From assembly GCA_028023455.1 (NCBI GenBank), contig JAQFVV010006231.1, positions 2,129,478-2,193,477 on the forward strand: a stretch of 64,000 bases of DNA. Direction: 5' to 3'. This document shows, piece by piece, positions 36,476 to 48,260 of the stretch (the stretch's first letter is position 1; each line of letters begins with the position of its first letter). Made by a program: the position numbers and the translations under genes. This DNA is from Epiperipatus broadwayi (lineage: Eukaryota; Onychophora; Udeonychophora; Euonychophora; Peripatidae). A model generated the notes under the pieces. The model searched no databases. It was not told the origin of the DNA and saw only the letters and a list, made by a program, of their open reading frames with translations.

Positions 36476-38576
36476 CAGTGGTCTTCAACCCTTGGCCCAC
36501 TGACTGGTGCTGGGCCACAAAACATTTCTGCAGGTCCAGTGCTAGACTGGCAGGAAAGTTTGTAATAACAAAATAATAACAGTTTAAACTTTTAATTAAT
36601 ATAAATAATTTTTATTTATTTTTCCATTTCATGTTTACCCAATTAAAAAAAAAAGAAATGGAAGGAAAACAAAATCTAATCACTCATACATAAATTAATT
36701 TGTTTTTCTAGTTATCACATATGTTTATGGGGGGGGGGGGAATTAAATTTTTTATTACTTTTCTAAAAAAATTCAAAATTAAAAAAAAAAACTTTTTTAT
36801 TATACAAACTCCATATTATAATACAACCCATTATATTTTATATCGCCATTGAACGCTTCTACCCGTAGATTCGAGTGAGGATATTTGTGAGCATGGTCTG
36901 ATTCCATCTCATGCGCCAATCTTACACATGGATAAGAATTATCTCATTGAAAACGTAAATAAAGGTTCGGGTATATATATATAACTCTATTTTATGGTAG
37001 CGCATCCGTACCAGCTCAATCTCAGGGTTTGGGGACTATAGTCTAACTAGAGAACAAAGCTAAACACTACCCAACTAAGTCTTATGTGTCTATCTATTCT
37101 GTCCGATAATTTATCCGTTATAAATCTAATAACCCAACCCGAACGTTATCATACAATTTACTCTATTTATTACCATACTTAATACCAATAAAATCTCATT
37201 TATCCACGCATATAAATATATCAATATTCAAGTGCACAGTCCATTTACCCTGATACACACATATATAATTTATATACGCATCAAAATAGTGCAATTATAC
37301 ATCAGAGCTGTTTATTTAAAGTTGTTATTTTATTTAATTTAAAAGAGATTTATTATAGGAATTAATATTGAGGTAACACTAGTTTCTTTACCAAGATGCA
37401 TTCATTGAACATATATTTAGTGTAAACGTCAATTACCTTAAGTACCGTCGACCGTTCACACGGTCAAAGACAAGTCCGCATTTATAATTCTCCACAAATA
37501 CTGGTCTGGTTGATATAAAGGATGGCAAGGATTTCCAATATGGTATATCAAATAGCTTATTCCGGAGGTGGAGTAGATGATTCACTCACTTTATGAAAGG
37601 GTCCCATTTCATAGATCTTTTGTCGCCATTACACTTGATGAACAAGAACTCTTTTGTATAGCGAAGTTTGTAGGTCCACTTCAGATGGGTTCCACGACAA
37701 CTGTCCACTGGATCGGTTAACGAAACTAGCACTATTGAATTACCCCAACATTTTGGGTGGGAAATATTAATAAACTTAAGAAAATTTTATATGTCCACAC
37801 ACTCCGTAGTCCAAGCCGCGTTTTTTTTTTCCTTTTTTCTTTTTTCTGCTCTCGAGCCCACAAAAAGTTCTTTTGTTTTCACTCTTTAACTTTGTAAAAT
37901 TTTCTTCCAATATCCCTACGCCACTGTCCCGTTCTTCTATTGTTTTCCAAAGATACCCACCTGACCCGTTTTCGGACTTCTTGATGCCAGTTATTACTAA
38001 ACCACCTACAGCAACTGATTTATTTCTATTTCTATCTTCATATGTTCAAAAGATTAATTAGCAAAAGAAAACACGTGTTACCGACAATATTATCAACCAG
38101 ACTTAAAGAAAAATTTTAACGGATAAAATATATACGAATAATCAATTACAACTTATACAGCTCCATATATAATTGCTTGTAACCATCACCGTTAATACAT
38201 ACACACATTTTATACTCACATATACAAATATATTTATATAAGCATACCCACCTAACATTCACACTCTTTGTAACAGGGTTCGAATGACTATTTACATATA
38301 TATCTTTTTGTATATAGTCGCTCAACATTAACACTCGCAATTAGTAATATATTACATACGCTTGTATTCGAACCCCATTTGTTACAATATATATATATAT
38401 AAAACTTCATCCTGTATATTTAACATTGTTGTTTTGATCAGTTATAATAATTATGCTCATCTAAGGCTAAGCAGTTTACATCTTTAAGAAAATGTATCTA
38501 TAGACTTCTGCCTAACTTGCGAAACCTTATCCTTATTTTTGCCAGTTTGCAGGTGTGAAAAGATTGAAGACCACTG
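36476..38576. mobile_element. hAT-type non-autonomous DNA transposon with 8-bp target duplication
   Basis: The ends read CAGTGGTCTTCAA on the left (36476) and TTGAAGACCACTG on the right (ending 38576), flanked by the perfect 8-bp repeat ATTTAGAG (36468-36475 and 38577-38584). The CAGTGGT(T/C)(C/T)TCAA-type end and 8-bp duplication are diagnostic of hAT transposons. Only the outer few hundred bases look like the element's own subterminal DNA. The interior (about 36830-38390) has a different texture with many CpGs, and I see no transposase in it. It was presumably mobilised by an hAT transposase encoded elsewhere. Confidence 0.85.
36840..38390. other. Foreign-looking interior of the hAT element
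   Basis: This stretch is richer in CG and C than its surroundings (for example ACCGTCGACCGTTCACACGG near 37445) and differs from the hAT ends. Near its right side, TTGTAACAGGGTTCGAA (about 38268) and TTCGAACCCCATTTGTTACAA (about 38371-38391) form an inverted pair next to a TA tract. It may be a nested insertion or captured DNA. The open frames (37873-38061 and 38146-38340) show no recognised domain. Confidence 0.5.
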
Positions 38577-38584
38577 ATTTAGAG

Positions 38585-41126
38585 AATGTTTTATAAACCT
38601 ATAATGTCTATAATGTTTAAATAAAATAAAATAAACTATTAAATCAGTTTTACATTTAGTTTAATAAAATGTTAAAAATAATTTATCTATATTATACTAA
38701 CATCAATACACTATTATTGTTCAAGTTATATATCAAAATGAAACAATTAACAAGAACATATTATCAGTGATCCTATTAGATAATCTTGTATTTATAATAT
38801 CCAATCATAGTTTCTATTGAATATTCACCACCAACCATAATTAACGAATCCTATCCATCTATTTAAATTTCATGTAAATCAATTATTAAAATGGATTTTA
38901 TGACAATTAAACCATATAAAACAATTACTGGCCCTTTATTTAAACCAAAGATAAACATTAAGATTTAATAATTAATAAATTTATGATTTACCTTAAAGAA
39001 GTGTAAAGATAATTAAGGCGGATCGTGCTGACTAATGACGGATTAAAATCTATCAAAATCTTTATAACTGAACAAGATAAGCTCTTAATAATTAGCCATG
39101 AAATAATTATATTACTGTATTTATACAATCGATATTAACCCACATAAATCAAATAACTATTTCAATGTAATGACAATATAAAATTTATATCTAATTAGAC
39201 CTAAATAATAATCGTATAATAAAATAGATAATTATAAAACCCTATTTCACTTAACCGATATTGATTTGATCTTGGATTAAGATTTAAGTATCAAAAATTA
39301 TCTTGCCCACTTAAAAAAATAATTAGACAGGTTTATTATATTTCAATTAAATTCATATTTATTAATTTATAATAGGATAGTAATAAAATTTGAAAAAGGA
39401 ATGATGTATGCAATTGACTAAAATCGTATTCAGTTAAGAAATACAAATACTACTCTATAAAATTTAATAACTAACAATAAATAAATATATATGAATCACA
39501 AAAATATTATATGATAATGAATTATATACACTGTTTGAGAAATTTCAAGATATCTTCCCTAGTCTTATAAAAAAAATGTGATTGAAATAAAATGGATTTT
39601 TATTTATTCATTAATATAAGACATAAATAATCGAACTAACATAAAATTGAGTGAATTTAAACTCTTCTATACAATATCCCTAAGTTAAATTTTAAATTAA
39701 AAGAAAATGAATATTTGAAAATATTGAGTCAGAAATTAATTTATATCATCGGATAAGAGTTTAAACTTAAAAAAAAATCTTTCCATTTTTTTAATTGTGT
39801 GGGTAGAGCTTATCATATAATAAAATATAAGTATTATTTGATCCTATATTTTAAGATAGAAATATGAACAAACATACCCTTTTTTAACAAAAAATATATA
39901 CTTAGATATCATATCACATAGGTAAAAAGTCTTACTTTTATTTTTCAGCCACTGTTCCATTGTAGCTCCTAGTTTCCTAGTATCTGATTTAAATACAGAC
40001 AAATGATTCGTCTCAAGCATGAATAATAATAATAATCGAGGACCTTTTATTCCAATATCTTTCTTTTTAATTCAAATACATATCCAATTTAATTTATAAA
40101 GAGTAGTTAGTCAGATGAGGCAATATTATACACCACTGGTATTCTACTTTTTTTACAATAATCTATGAAGAGATGTTCTTCCATTGACAAAATTTAGTTA
40201 TGACCAAGTGGGAAATAAATGATAGCATTTTTCCCAAGTCAATAAGAGGAAATTCTCATTACTTAATATCACATAAAAATTAAATTAATCGATCTTGTAA
40301 AATTTTTTGATCAAAAATATGATATCCACATATACAGCATGGGGTTTGTATTCGTCACAAATATATATATGAAATCCCAAATTTTTAATAATGGAATATT
40401 TTATAGTTTACTTGTAATACAACAAATTTTGATGATTTTTTTTCTTTCTTTTATAATACATTCTATCATTTCCCCCGTAATTTTATCAACGAACTACCCT
40501 AAACTGAATGGGCAAACAGTTTAATTCTTAATTTTTCCATTAGTTTAGAAATTTAATCACTTTTAAAATAAAAGAACGTTAAAGCATTTCAGTTTTATTT
40601 GTAACTTCTCTTTGCTGACATTAATGTTATTAAGGTAACTGTTCAATTTACTCAATGGTAACTCAATCTGGTGCCTCAATCCAGCCTAATAAAATTTACT
40701 TCCATTTAATAAATAAAAATGAAGATTAAAAATATTGGATACAGTAAAAAAAATTTATTTTACAATTTTAATCAAATACTTAATTTTGTAATAAGTAAAT
40801 TGTTGGTGAATATAGTAACAAAATAGACACATAATAATTAATAATGATGATTTTATTCGAGTGGTTCATTTTATAAATCACTTAATTATTTTTCAGTATT
40901 TATTTATTCATATTTCCCCCTAAAATTGATTACAACCAATTTATAATTTGATGTTAATATTAATAATAAATAATATTATTTCATAATATTAGGTTGCCAT
41001 AGTTATCTAGTTAATATTTATAATGCTACATCTCCATTATCCATATATCAAGTCAAATTAAAATAAATAAGATCAATAAACTTCTTATATATATATACTG
41101 TAACGTACAGTCTAATTTGGGCAGGT

Positions 41127-41130
<4 letters not shown>
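38585..41130. other. Intergenic
   Basis: No gene recognised. Short frames such as 40339-40524 are A+T-rich chance frames. At 41090-41130 a 31-bp non-TA island (TGTAACGTACAGTC...GGTACA) interrupts a TA tract. Confidence 0.5.

Positions 41131-41211
<81 letters not shown>
41131..41211. repeat. Long (TA)n microsatellite
   Basis: About 80 bp of uninterrupted TA, the longest in this part of the window; ends at TGTGGAAATAAATTG. Confidence 0.9.
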
Positions 41212-41214
<3 letters not shown>

Positions 41215-44200
41215 GAAATAAATTGAAGTTTTCTATTTGTTATACAGTAATATATAATTTTCTGTTTTAAAAAAAAAGAAGAATGAGTGTTATAAAAAAG
41301 TAAAAGAATAAGAAAAAGAGTGCAGTTTAATTAGGCATTGGGTGGAAGATTCAACAAGTATAGAAGAGCACAGTTTGGACAGAGAATTTTCCCTGTGAAT
41401 TTCATGCATATGTAAACATATATAATAAATAAATATACATAATTAATTTATTATTCAAATAAATTCTATTATATAAACTTACTTATGTGTGCAGGAATTA
41501 TTTATTAAAATATTTGTTGTTTATTATTATCAATACACAGCACTTTATAATCTAAAATTCATTTAATATATTTAAGAGTTCCAATTATTTTTATCAAAAT
41601 CTTTAAGAATGATTTTTCTTTCAAAAATGATTGAAAATCTTAGGTGTGTGAAAAGAATTAATCCAGATAGAACAATAAATGATGACAAAATTTTATCTTT
41701 GAATCAATCTATTAATGTTGTAAACATGTTTTTCATATTTAAAGATGCTAAGGGGACAATTAGTATTTCCTGAAAAGTAAAAATTCTAATTTGAGCCATT
41801 TCTTATAAAATTGTTTACAAAGAGTAAGTCCCTACCATAAGACTCAATTTTCCTCACATACCCCATCTGGCTTGTGCGATGCAAACATTTTTATACAATC
41901 ATCATCCTAATGAAGAACTTTTCTTTATCCAATCAATTAAAAAAATCAAAAAAAGGGATAAAACCCTCTCCTCTAAGTTCTTTTTTGATGAAACATGGAA
42001 ATGCTTCCAAATCCCCTGTTAACAGATTGCATCATGCTATCAATCTTGACAATAACAACACAATCCTCTTCTAGACTATTCTAACTTTAAACATAAATTA
42101 TAACTAAATAATGTAACACAAATTCCAAACAATGTAACCTAATAAATTGTATTTCAATATATGACCTTAATAAAAATTATTTATAAATAAAAGAGTAAAT
42201 CCATTAATTTTAAAACTGGTTTTATAAAACAAATATTCAAATGCAGATGTTTAGGTAGTATTTTTTAAATCTAGTATTGGTATTTGTTTTAACTGTACCA
42301 ACAGATGATTTTTAAAATTTACCATTTCAACATCTTAGTTGCAAAATATGTACATAACATTTTAAAACCTATTTAAATAAAATATTATACCTTAATAAAA
42401 TTAAATGTACAAATCACAATGTTAGAAGAAATATTTATATTACAGATATTAAGATAAGTGGTTTTTATTTTATTTACTGTTTTCACAATAATTGAGATTT
42501 TATTTGAGATTTGAAATAACTCTACCTAAATATTTTAAAATGGTATTACTTTATATTCAAATATCTCAGAGAAACACAAACATTCATACTTGCACTAACA
42601 CATTTAATTGTTACTGTAAAAGTTTATATTACTATTTAAAAGTTTTATCATTATTGTGTACACTAATTTTGCTTTAACTGATTCTATTTTAACTTTTTTA
42701 TCCACATATATACAATATTATGCATTTTATTAGAAAATTGCACTTTTTATTTTTGTTTTTTTTTTGTGTGTGTATGTTTTTAAAACTAAACCAAAATTGT
42801 TACAAGAATTTCAAATGTTATAAAAATACAGGAAGACATCTTGGATTTTTTTTTAAATATTTTGTTGGATATGATAAGTTTAAGACAGTATTTTTATAAT
42901 AACACCAATAAAAAATTTTGATGTTATGTTTATTATTATTATTTTACAAATACCAAAGAACCATCACTATGTATATATAAATGACATGGATGTTAATAGT
43001 AAAATGGACTGTTCCATTTTTGCATCACATAGCAACGTGATTTAAAATATGCACCCGTGTAAGAAGACATAACTAAGAATATCCTGAGCAAAAAACAAAC
43101 TGTAGAAAATTACATTCACATTTCAAAAAGTGATTGTTTATGTTAATATGTTTATATTTCATTATTTTGTCGAAATAATGAATCAAGTATCATTAAATAA
43201 TATTTGTAACAGAGCAAAAATAAATGTATTTTTAATTCTGCACCATTTCTGTACCCCTCTTGAATCGGCACCTTCATGCTTTGCTTACCTTGCTTATCAC
43301 CTTCCTACAGCCCTGACTATGAGTCTATCTATGTCTCGCTAAATTTTGAACAATGAAATATTTTTAAAACAAGGTATATTGGTTTTCTTTTCTGCCTATG
43401 TTGTTATTAAACATGTTCCATTGACCCATTTTTTGATAATTATTCCGAGTTATGAAAGAATATAATTTCTTATATCATCATTTTATAAAAAATATAAGTT
43501 TGGAGTTATTTGAGGTGACCAAATACTTACTAATGATGATGAGCACTCTGACATAAAATAAATTACCTGCCCTGACAGTAGCCCAGTTTAAGGTATGAGA
43601 CTCTGAATGATTAAACAATTAATAGACAGATACAGTAAACAAATATCAGCCAAATTAATTTAATAAATATAATATAGTAAAGTTTATTAAAATTAAAAAA
43701 ACAATTAAGCAATCCAAAATTTAATAGATTGATTAATATTGCATCTATGAATGGCTTAAGAGAGTATGGTATTATTGATAGCTTGGACAGTTAAATTACT
43801 TTCCAATTCAATTAATCAATAAGATTTAAATGATCTTTTAATAGAATTTTATAAAATAGGATGGATACAATATATTGATAACTTTTAATAAGAAAGAAAA
43901 AAATATTCAATTCATCTCCTTGAATGCTTTTGCATATATGCCCAATAAAGATGCATATTTGCAGCAATATAATATCACCTAATGATTATATTAAACCAAG
44001 AAGGGTTATTTAACATAAGAGAATGAGAAACTAATGCTAAGCTTACCACACAAAAAATAAGCTAGTTGATGATCCGCTGAATGGTATGCCTATTCATAAG
44101 AATATGAGCTTGACTAAAATGTCATGACCAGAGACTCTGAAGAATTTTTCAATATATAACAAAGCTAGAAAACAAAAGGGCATACTGACTATACCAAAAC

Positions 44201-46180
44201 CAGACCATGCCAGGGTAAATAGCCTGTGATGAAATTAGTATATGATACAGGTGACCAGAAAAAATATACTAATAACATCAACCAAGTAGAGACTTAGCTA
44301 TCCCTATGAAGTAAAGGAAAAGTCTATAAAATAACATTGGCCTAGATATTGCTTTGTTTTAGATACACACACAAGTATATGAATAGTTTTATATAATGCA
44401 TATTATGTATAAGTTTTAAGATGGTTAATAAATACAAAATCAAATCACATGTATATAAAATTCTAATTAAAATCAAAAGTTTATTCTAAACATTATTACA
44501 ATCTTCTTTAAAATATTTTACTAACAGATTAAACTTCGACTGGGATTCCTAAAAGAGACTGATTTTCCTAAAAGAGAAAAAAAACTTATGTTTTAAATGT
44601 TTTAAGAGAGAAGGGGAGAGGGATTGAACTATTCTACGATAATAATTAAGCTTAAAAAAAATTGTCAAAACTCTCAATGCAGAAAAAGAGAATTTCTTTC
44701 AGAGTTATATTTTTTTAAAACATAAAACATTCTAAATTAAAGTGTACTCTATAAGTGACAATAAAACATTTATACATGACTTATATATATGATATCAATT
44801 AATAGATGCATTAAATAATAAAAGAAAAAACATTTAAATATACTATTATGGTTAATAAAACAGTAATGTGCATATACAAAAGGAAAACCCTTATAACCTA
44901 AAGTACATAAAAGTTTATATTATCAGTAAGTTCTTCAAAGTTATTGATTTAGCTTCCCATAATTTAATGAAGAGATAGCTACCTTTGTCTATTTTCCAGT
45001 AGCAGTTATCTGGGCAGTCATTTGAGAGTCTTTTGTAAGTTGGCTTTAAGAGGTCAGCTTTCTAAAGATATGATTTATTTCATGACATGTTGGAGAATAA
45101 AAGTTTGACTTAGAGCATAGAATTTGTCTTGATAAAGTGTGTAGCACATCATATTTTGAAGAACACCACTATGAAAATTTGGTTCATCTCTTTTTTAAAA
45201 TGTCAGCTGCTTGTCCCAAACTGTTTGTGGATATCTATGATTTTTCTTAGAGAGCTAGTAAGAAGTGCAGCCTGTTACACAGATGAAGAGTCCCAGTGAA
45301 GCAAAAAACTTGGACAAACAATACTTCTAATAAATGAATCTTGAATAAACTGAATAGACTGAATTAATGAATAGTTTCTGAATGTCTTTTACCTAGCTTG
45401 AATGCTTTCTGAATCAAACAATAGATTTTGGGGAGCTTTTATACCCATTTGTTTTATTGTTTTACCACACAAATTTTTCTATAACTTTCAAGATTAGTGT
45501 CTCAATTAAATAGAACATTTTTTTTACATTTTGCATTAATTAATTTCATTATATATCTTAGCTGAACAATCTTAATTATTAAATTTTGTTATCACAACAG
45601 ATTCATTTTTTATTTTTGAGGTTCTATAAAGTTTTAAAATAATCTTACATAAAAGATAACAGATTTATTTAAAAACTTTATTTTTATGTATATATAAAAC
45701 GATATTACTTTTAGTAAATAACTAAAATTATTCTAGAAATTTGTGTCTGTATATATTATATTCATGTGGCAGAACTTTTAATATGCACATATAATTAAAT
45801 TAGTAAAAATTTTAAATTAATTTGAAGTAGAAATTTTAACTGAAGCTCCTATTCTTTTACATATATAGATTTGAGATATAGCAAAACATCTGCCTCAGTG
45901 TATATATATGTATATAATTATTCAAAACAATACAATAATTAATACAGTAAAAATTATTAATTATAATAATTAATTAATAATTTAATTATTAATTATTATT
46001 AATTATAATTATATATATATTATTATAATTAGAATACAGACATTAATTAATAATTTATGTATATATATATATATATATATATTATACCATTTATTTATAT
46101 ATGGTTCAAATGTGTGGCATAGAGTAATATTTAAAGCTAAAAAAATTCAAAATAGTTCAATAAATACTATTTAACCAAAA
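41212..46180. other. Intergenic, nearly 5 kb without supported genes
   Basis: Frames at 41874-42074, 42492-42677 and 43130-43342 have no recognisable domain. The only structure I can point to is extended TA/AATT alternation with several short self-complementary runs at 45890-46085. Confidence 0.5.
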
Positions 46181-48102
46181 GACTGTTTTTTACGAGGCTC
46201 CTCGTCGACATCTGAAATCACTCTAACTCAGCCAGTTTTTATACGAAAATATTCGTTAAATATGTATTGAATTCGTTTTTAAAAGTTCTGTACGATGGTG
46301 ACATCTTCCGATTTATTTTAGAAGTAAAAAATAGAAAAAAAACGCATTTAAACCTAAACAAAGAAGGAACATTATTTGTGATTGGTTCTTAGCATGCTCT
46401 CAGCCGAAAAAGACATTCTGATTGGCTGGAAAGAACAAAGAAACTGCCTGATCAAAGAAAATAAAGAAAAACGCTGAGATTTTCATTTTCGAATACGATT
46501 TAAATTATTATTAAATAATATTTATGGAAATTAAACATAATTTTCAGAGAGAATAATAAAAAAACAAAATTATTTTCGAAAAATATTGAAGATTTTTAGT
46601 CCAAATATTGAAGTTGTAGTAAAAAGAAATATTTACTTTTCTATAACGTAAAAGTCGATCTTTTTGTTTACATTATAACTTTTATGTTGCCGATATTGAA
46701 TATTTTAGAATAAATAAATAGCAATTTATTTTTGAAAGAACTTTCATTTTTTTCATGACCTGAAAAATTAATTATATACTTTTTATAAACGTATCTGAGT
46801 TGAATTTAATATTATAGGCGAATATGTTTTAACAATAGGCTTTGTCTTCAGTTTGTGAGTTGGCCAATTAAAAGATTTGATTTTTATCTGATACAACCAA
46901 TGATAAAATTAGCGGTTAAAAGGTTAATTTAATTATGTAATTCTTTTTTTATGTGTATAATGAAAGTTATTTTTCTTTCATATTTATTATCTATTTAATT
47001 AACCTTTTAACTGAGAGTTACGGAGACGCCATGTCTTTTGAAAATTTTTTGTCTTTATGAGACGCGATGTGATGCGTTTAATGTTTGCATGCGCCATCTC
47101 TTGGTCAATTTTGGTCGCAATTTCTTCATTTTAGACTTATTTGATAGGAAATTCATGCTTTCAATTTTAGTTCTAAAAACATCTGCATATAGCGTTATAC
47201 TTTTTCAAAAAAATCAATAATTTTGACAGCCTACTTGTTACACCCCTCTGTCTTTGTTCTCTGATTGGATACTACCAAATCTTCTAGGCGTGTTTCTAAA
47301 TGACAGATTGACAAACGAGCAACACTAACAAAGACAATTCACGTTATACACATTCGTAATGATTTTGTTGTAATAATTACATTTATTGCAATTTTTTATG
47401 TTCACAAATAATAAAATATAGTTCTCTATCAAAACATAAAGTTTGACTCAGATAATTTTAAATATTAGAAGAAAAATACATTTGGAGAAATATCCGTAAC
47501 AAAAAATAATTATTGCTACATAACGTAATCAGGAAATTCCTAAGGCGTGTTTCTAAATGAAGATTCAGACACGACAACGAAGCTGTGTATGCGTTCAGTA
47601 ATTGAAGTAAATAATAACATCTATCGTAATTTTTTACATTCATAAATAAGATTTGATGTTACTTTATGGAAATATAAAGTTTGATTTGGAAAATTTTAAA
47701 TTTTTCAAGAGAAATAAGCAAACTGGAAATAAAAAGAGAATTACTCGACCGCTGTTGATCTGAATAACGGCACAATCATTGGTTGAGTTATAATTCTTTT
47801 GTTTTACTGCTACCTATTTTTTACACATTTTTCTTATATTTTTCGACAGTTATTAACATTATTTTTATTTTTTCGTTACATTTAACCAATTTGAATCTAA
47901 AATTATTCAATTTTTAGAAGCTGAATTAAAAAAATTCTGTGTATTTTAGATTAATATTTTAACAAAAGAACTGATTGCAAATGACACAGACCAATCACAT
48001 TGTTCTCAGATTTAAGTAGAGGGCCAATAACTAAAAGAATCAGTTTAAGTAGAGGGCCAATAGCTAAAATCATCAGTGAAAAGGTTAAAAATAAAAGTTA
48101 CA
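46180..48102 (+). promoter_or_regulatory. CCAAT-box-rich region upstream of the LINE insertion
   Basis: Nine CCAAT/ATTGG motifs occur here: 46381, 46421, 46864, 46897, 47264, 47778, 47991, 48024 and 48057. The last two sit in a tandem 33-bp repeat (48012-48044, 48045-48077) each with AGAGGGCCAATA. CpGs are commoner than in the neighbours. With the LINE removed, the region would run straight into the TATA-box module at 54466 onward, so it looks like an interrupted promoter or a retroelement U3-like region. Function is inferred only. Confidence 0.4.
47285..47740. repeat. Diverged tandem duplication, about 240 bp
   Basis: The two units start with the identical AGGCGTGTTTCTAAATGA (47287 and 47542). 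They share GTAAT(G/T)...ACATCTAT-like text, GCAATTTTTTA versus GTAATTTTTTACATTCA, ATAAAGTTTGA and GATAATTTTAAAT versus GAAAATTTTAAAT. Non-coding; part of the CCAAT-rich region. Confidence 0.65.
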
Positions 48103-48260
48103 GAACTTTCGGTTTGTCTAATGGCGTCAAATGAGTTACTCAACTTCACATCTGCTTGTTTAAAAAAATACCAAAATTCATATTATTACAAAGATTTGAT
48201 TTTATTCTGAGCTGGGGAGCAGTTAAGGTAAGCTACTATTTTTTGTATTTAACCTCCAAA
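48103..48260 (+). promoter_or_regulatory. LINE 5' untranslated region with short upstream ORF
   Basis: 158 bp between the target duplication and the likely ORF1 start. It contains a 29-codon upstream frame starting ATGGCGTCAAATGAG at 48121 and ending before the ORF1 ATG. The internal promoter expected in a LINE 5' end is not recognisable by motif. A GGTAAGCTACTATT sequence at 48228 resembles a splice donor and matches text at 55052; this may be chance. Confidence 0.5.

Noticed and set aside
48156-48260. Taking ORF1 from 48156
   Set aside because: The codon there is TTG; the first in-frame ATG is 48261.
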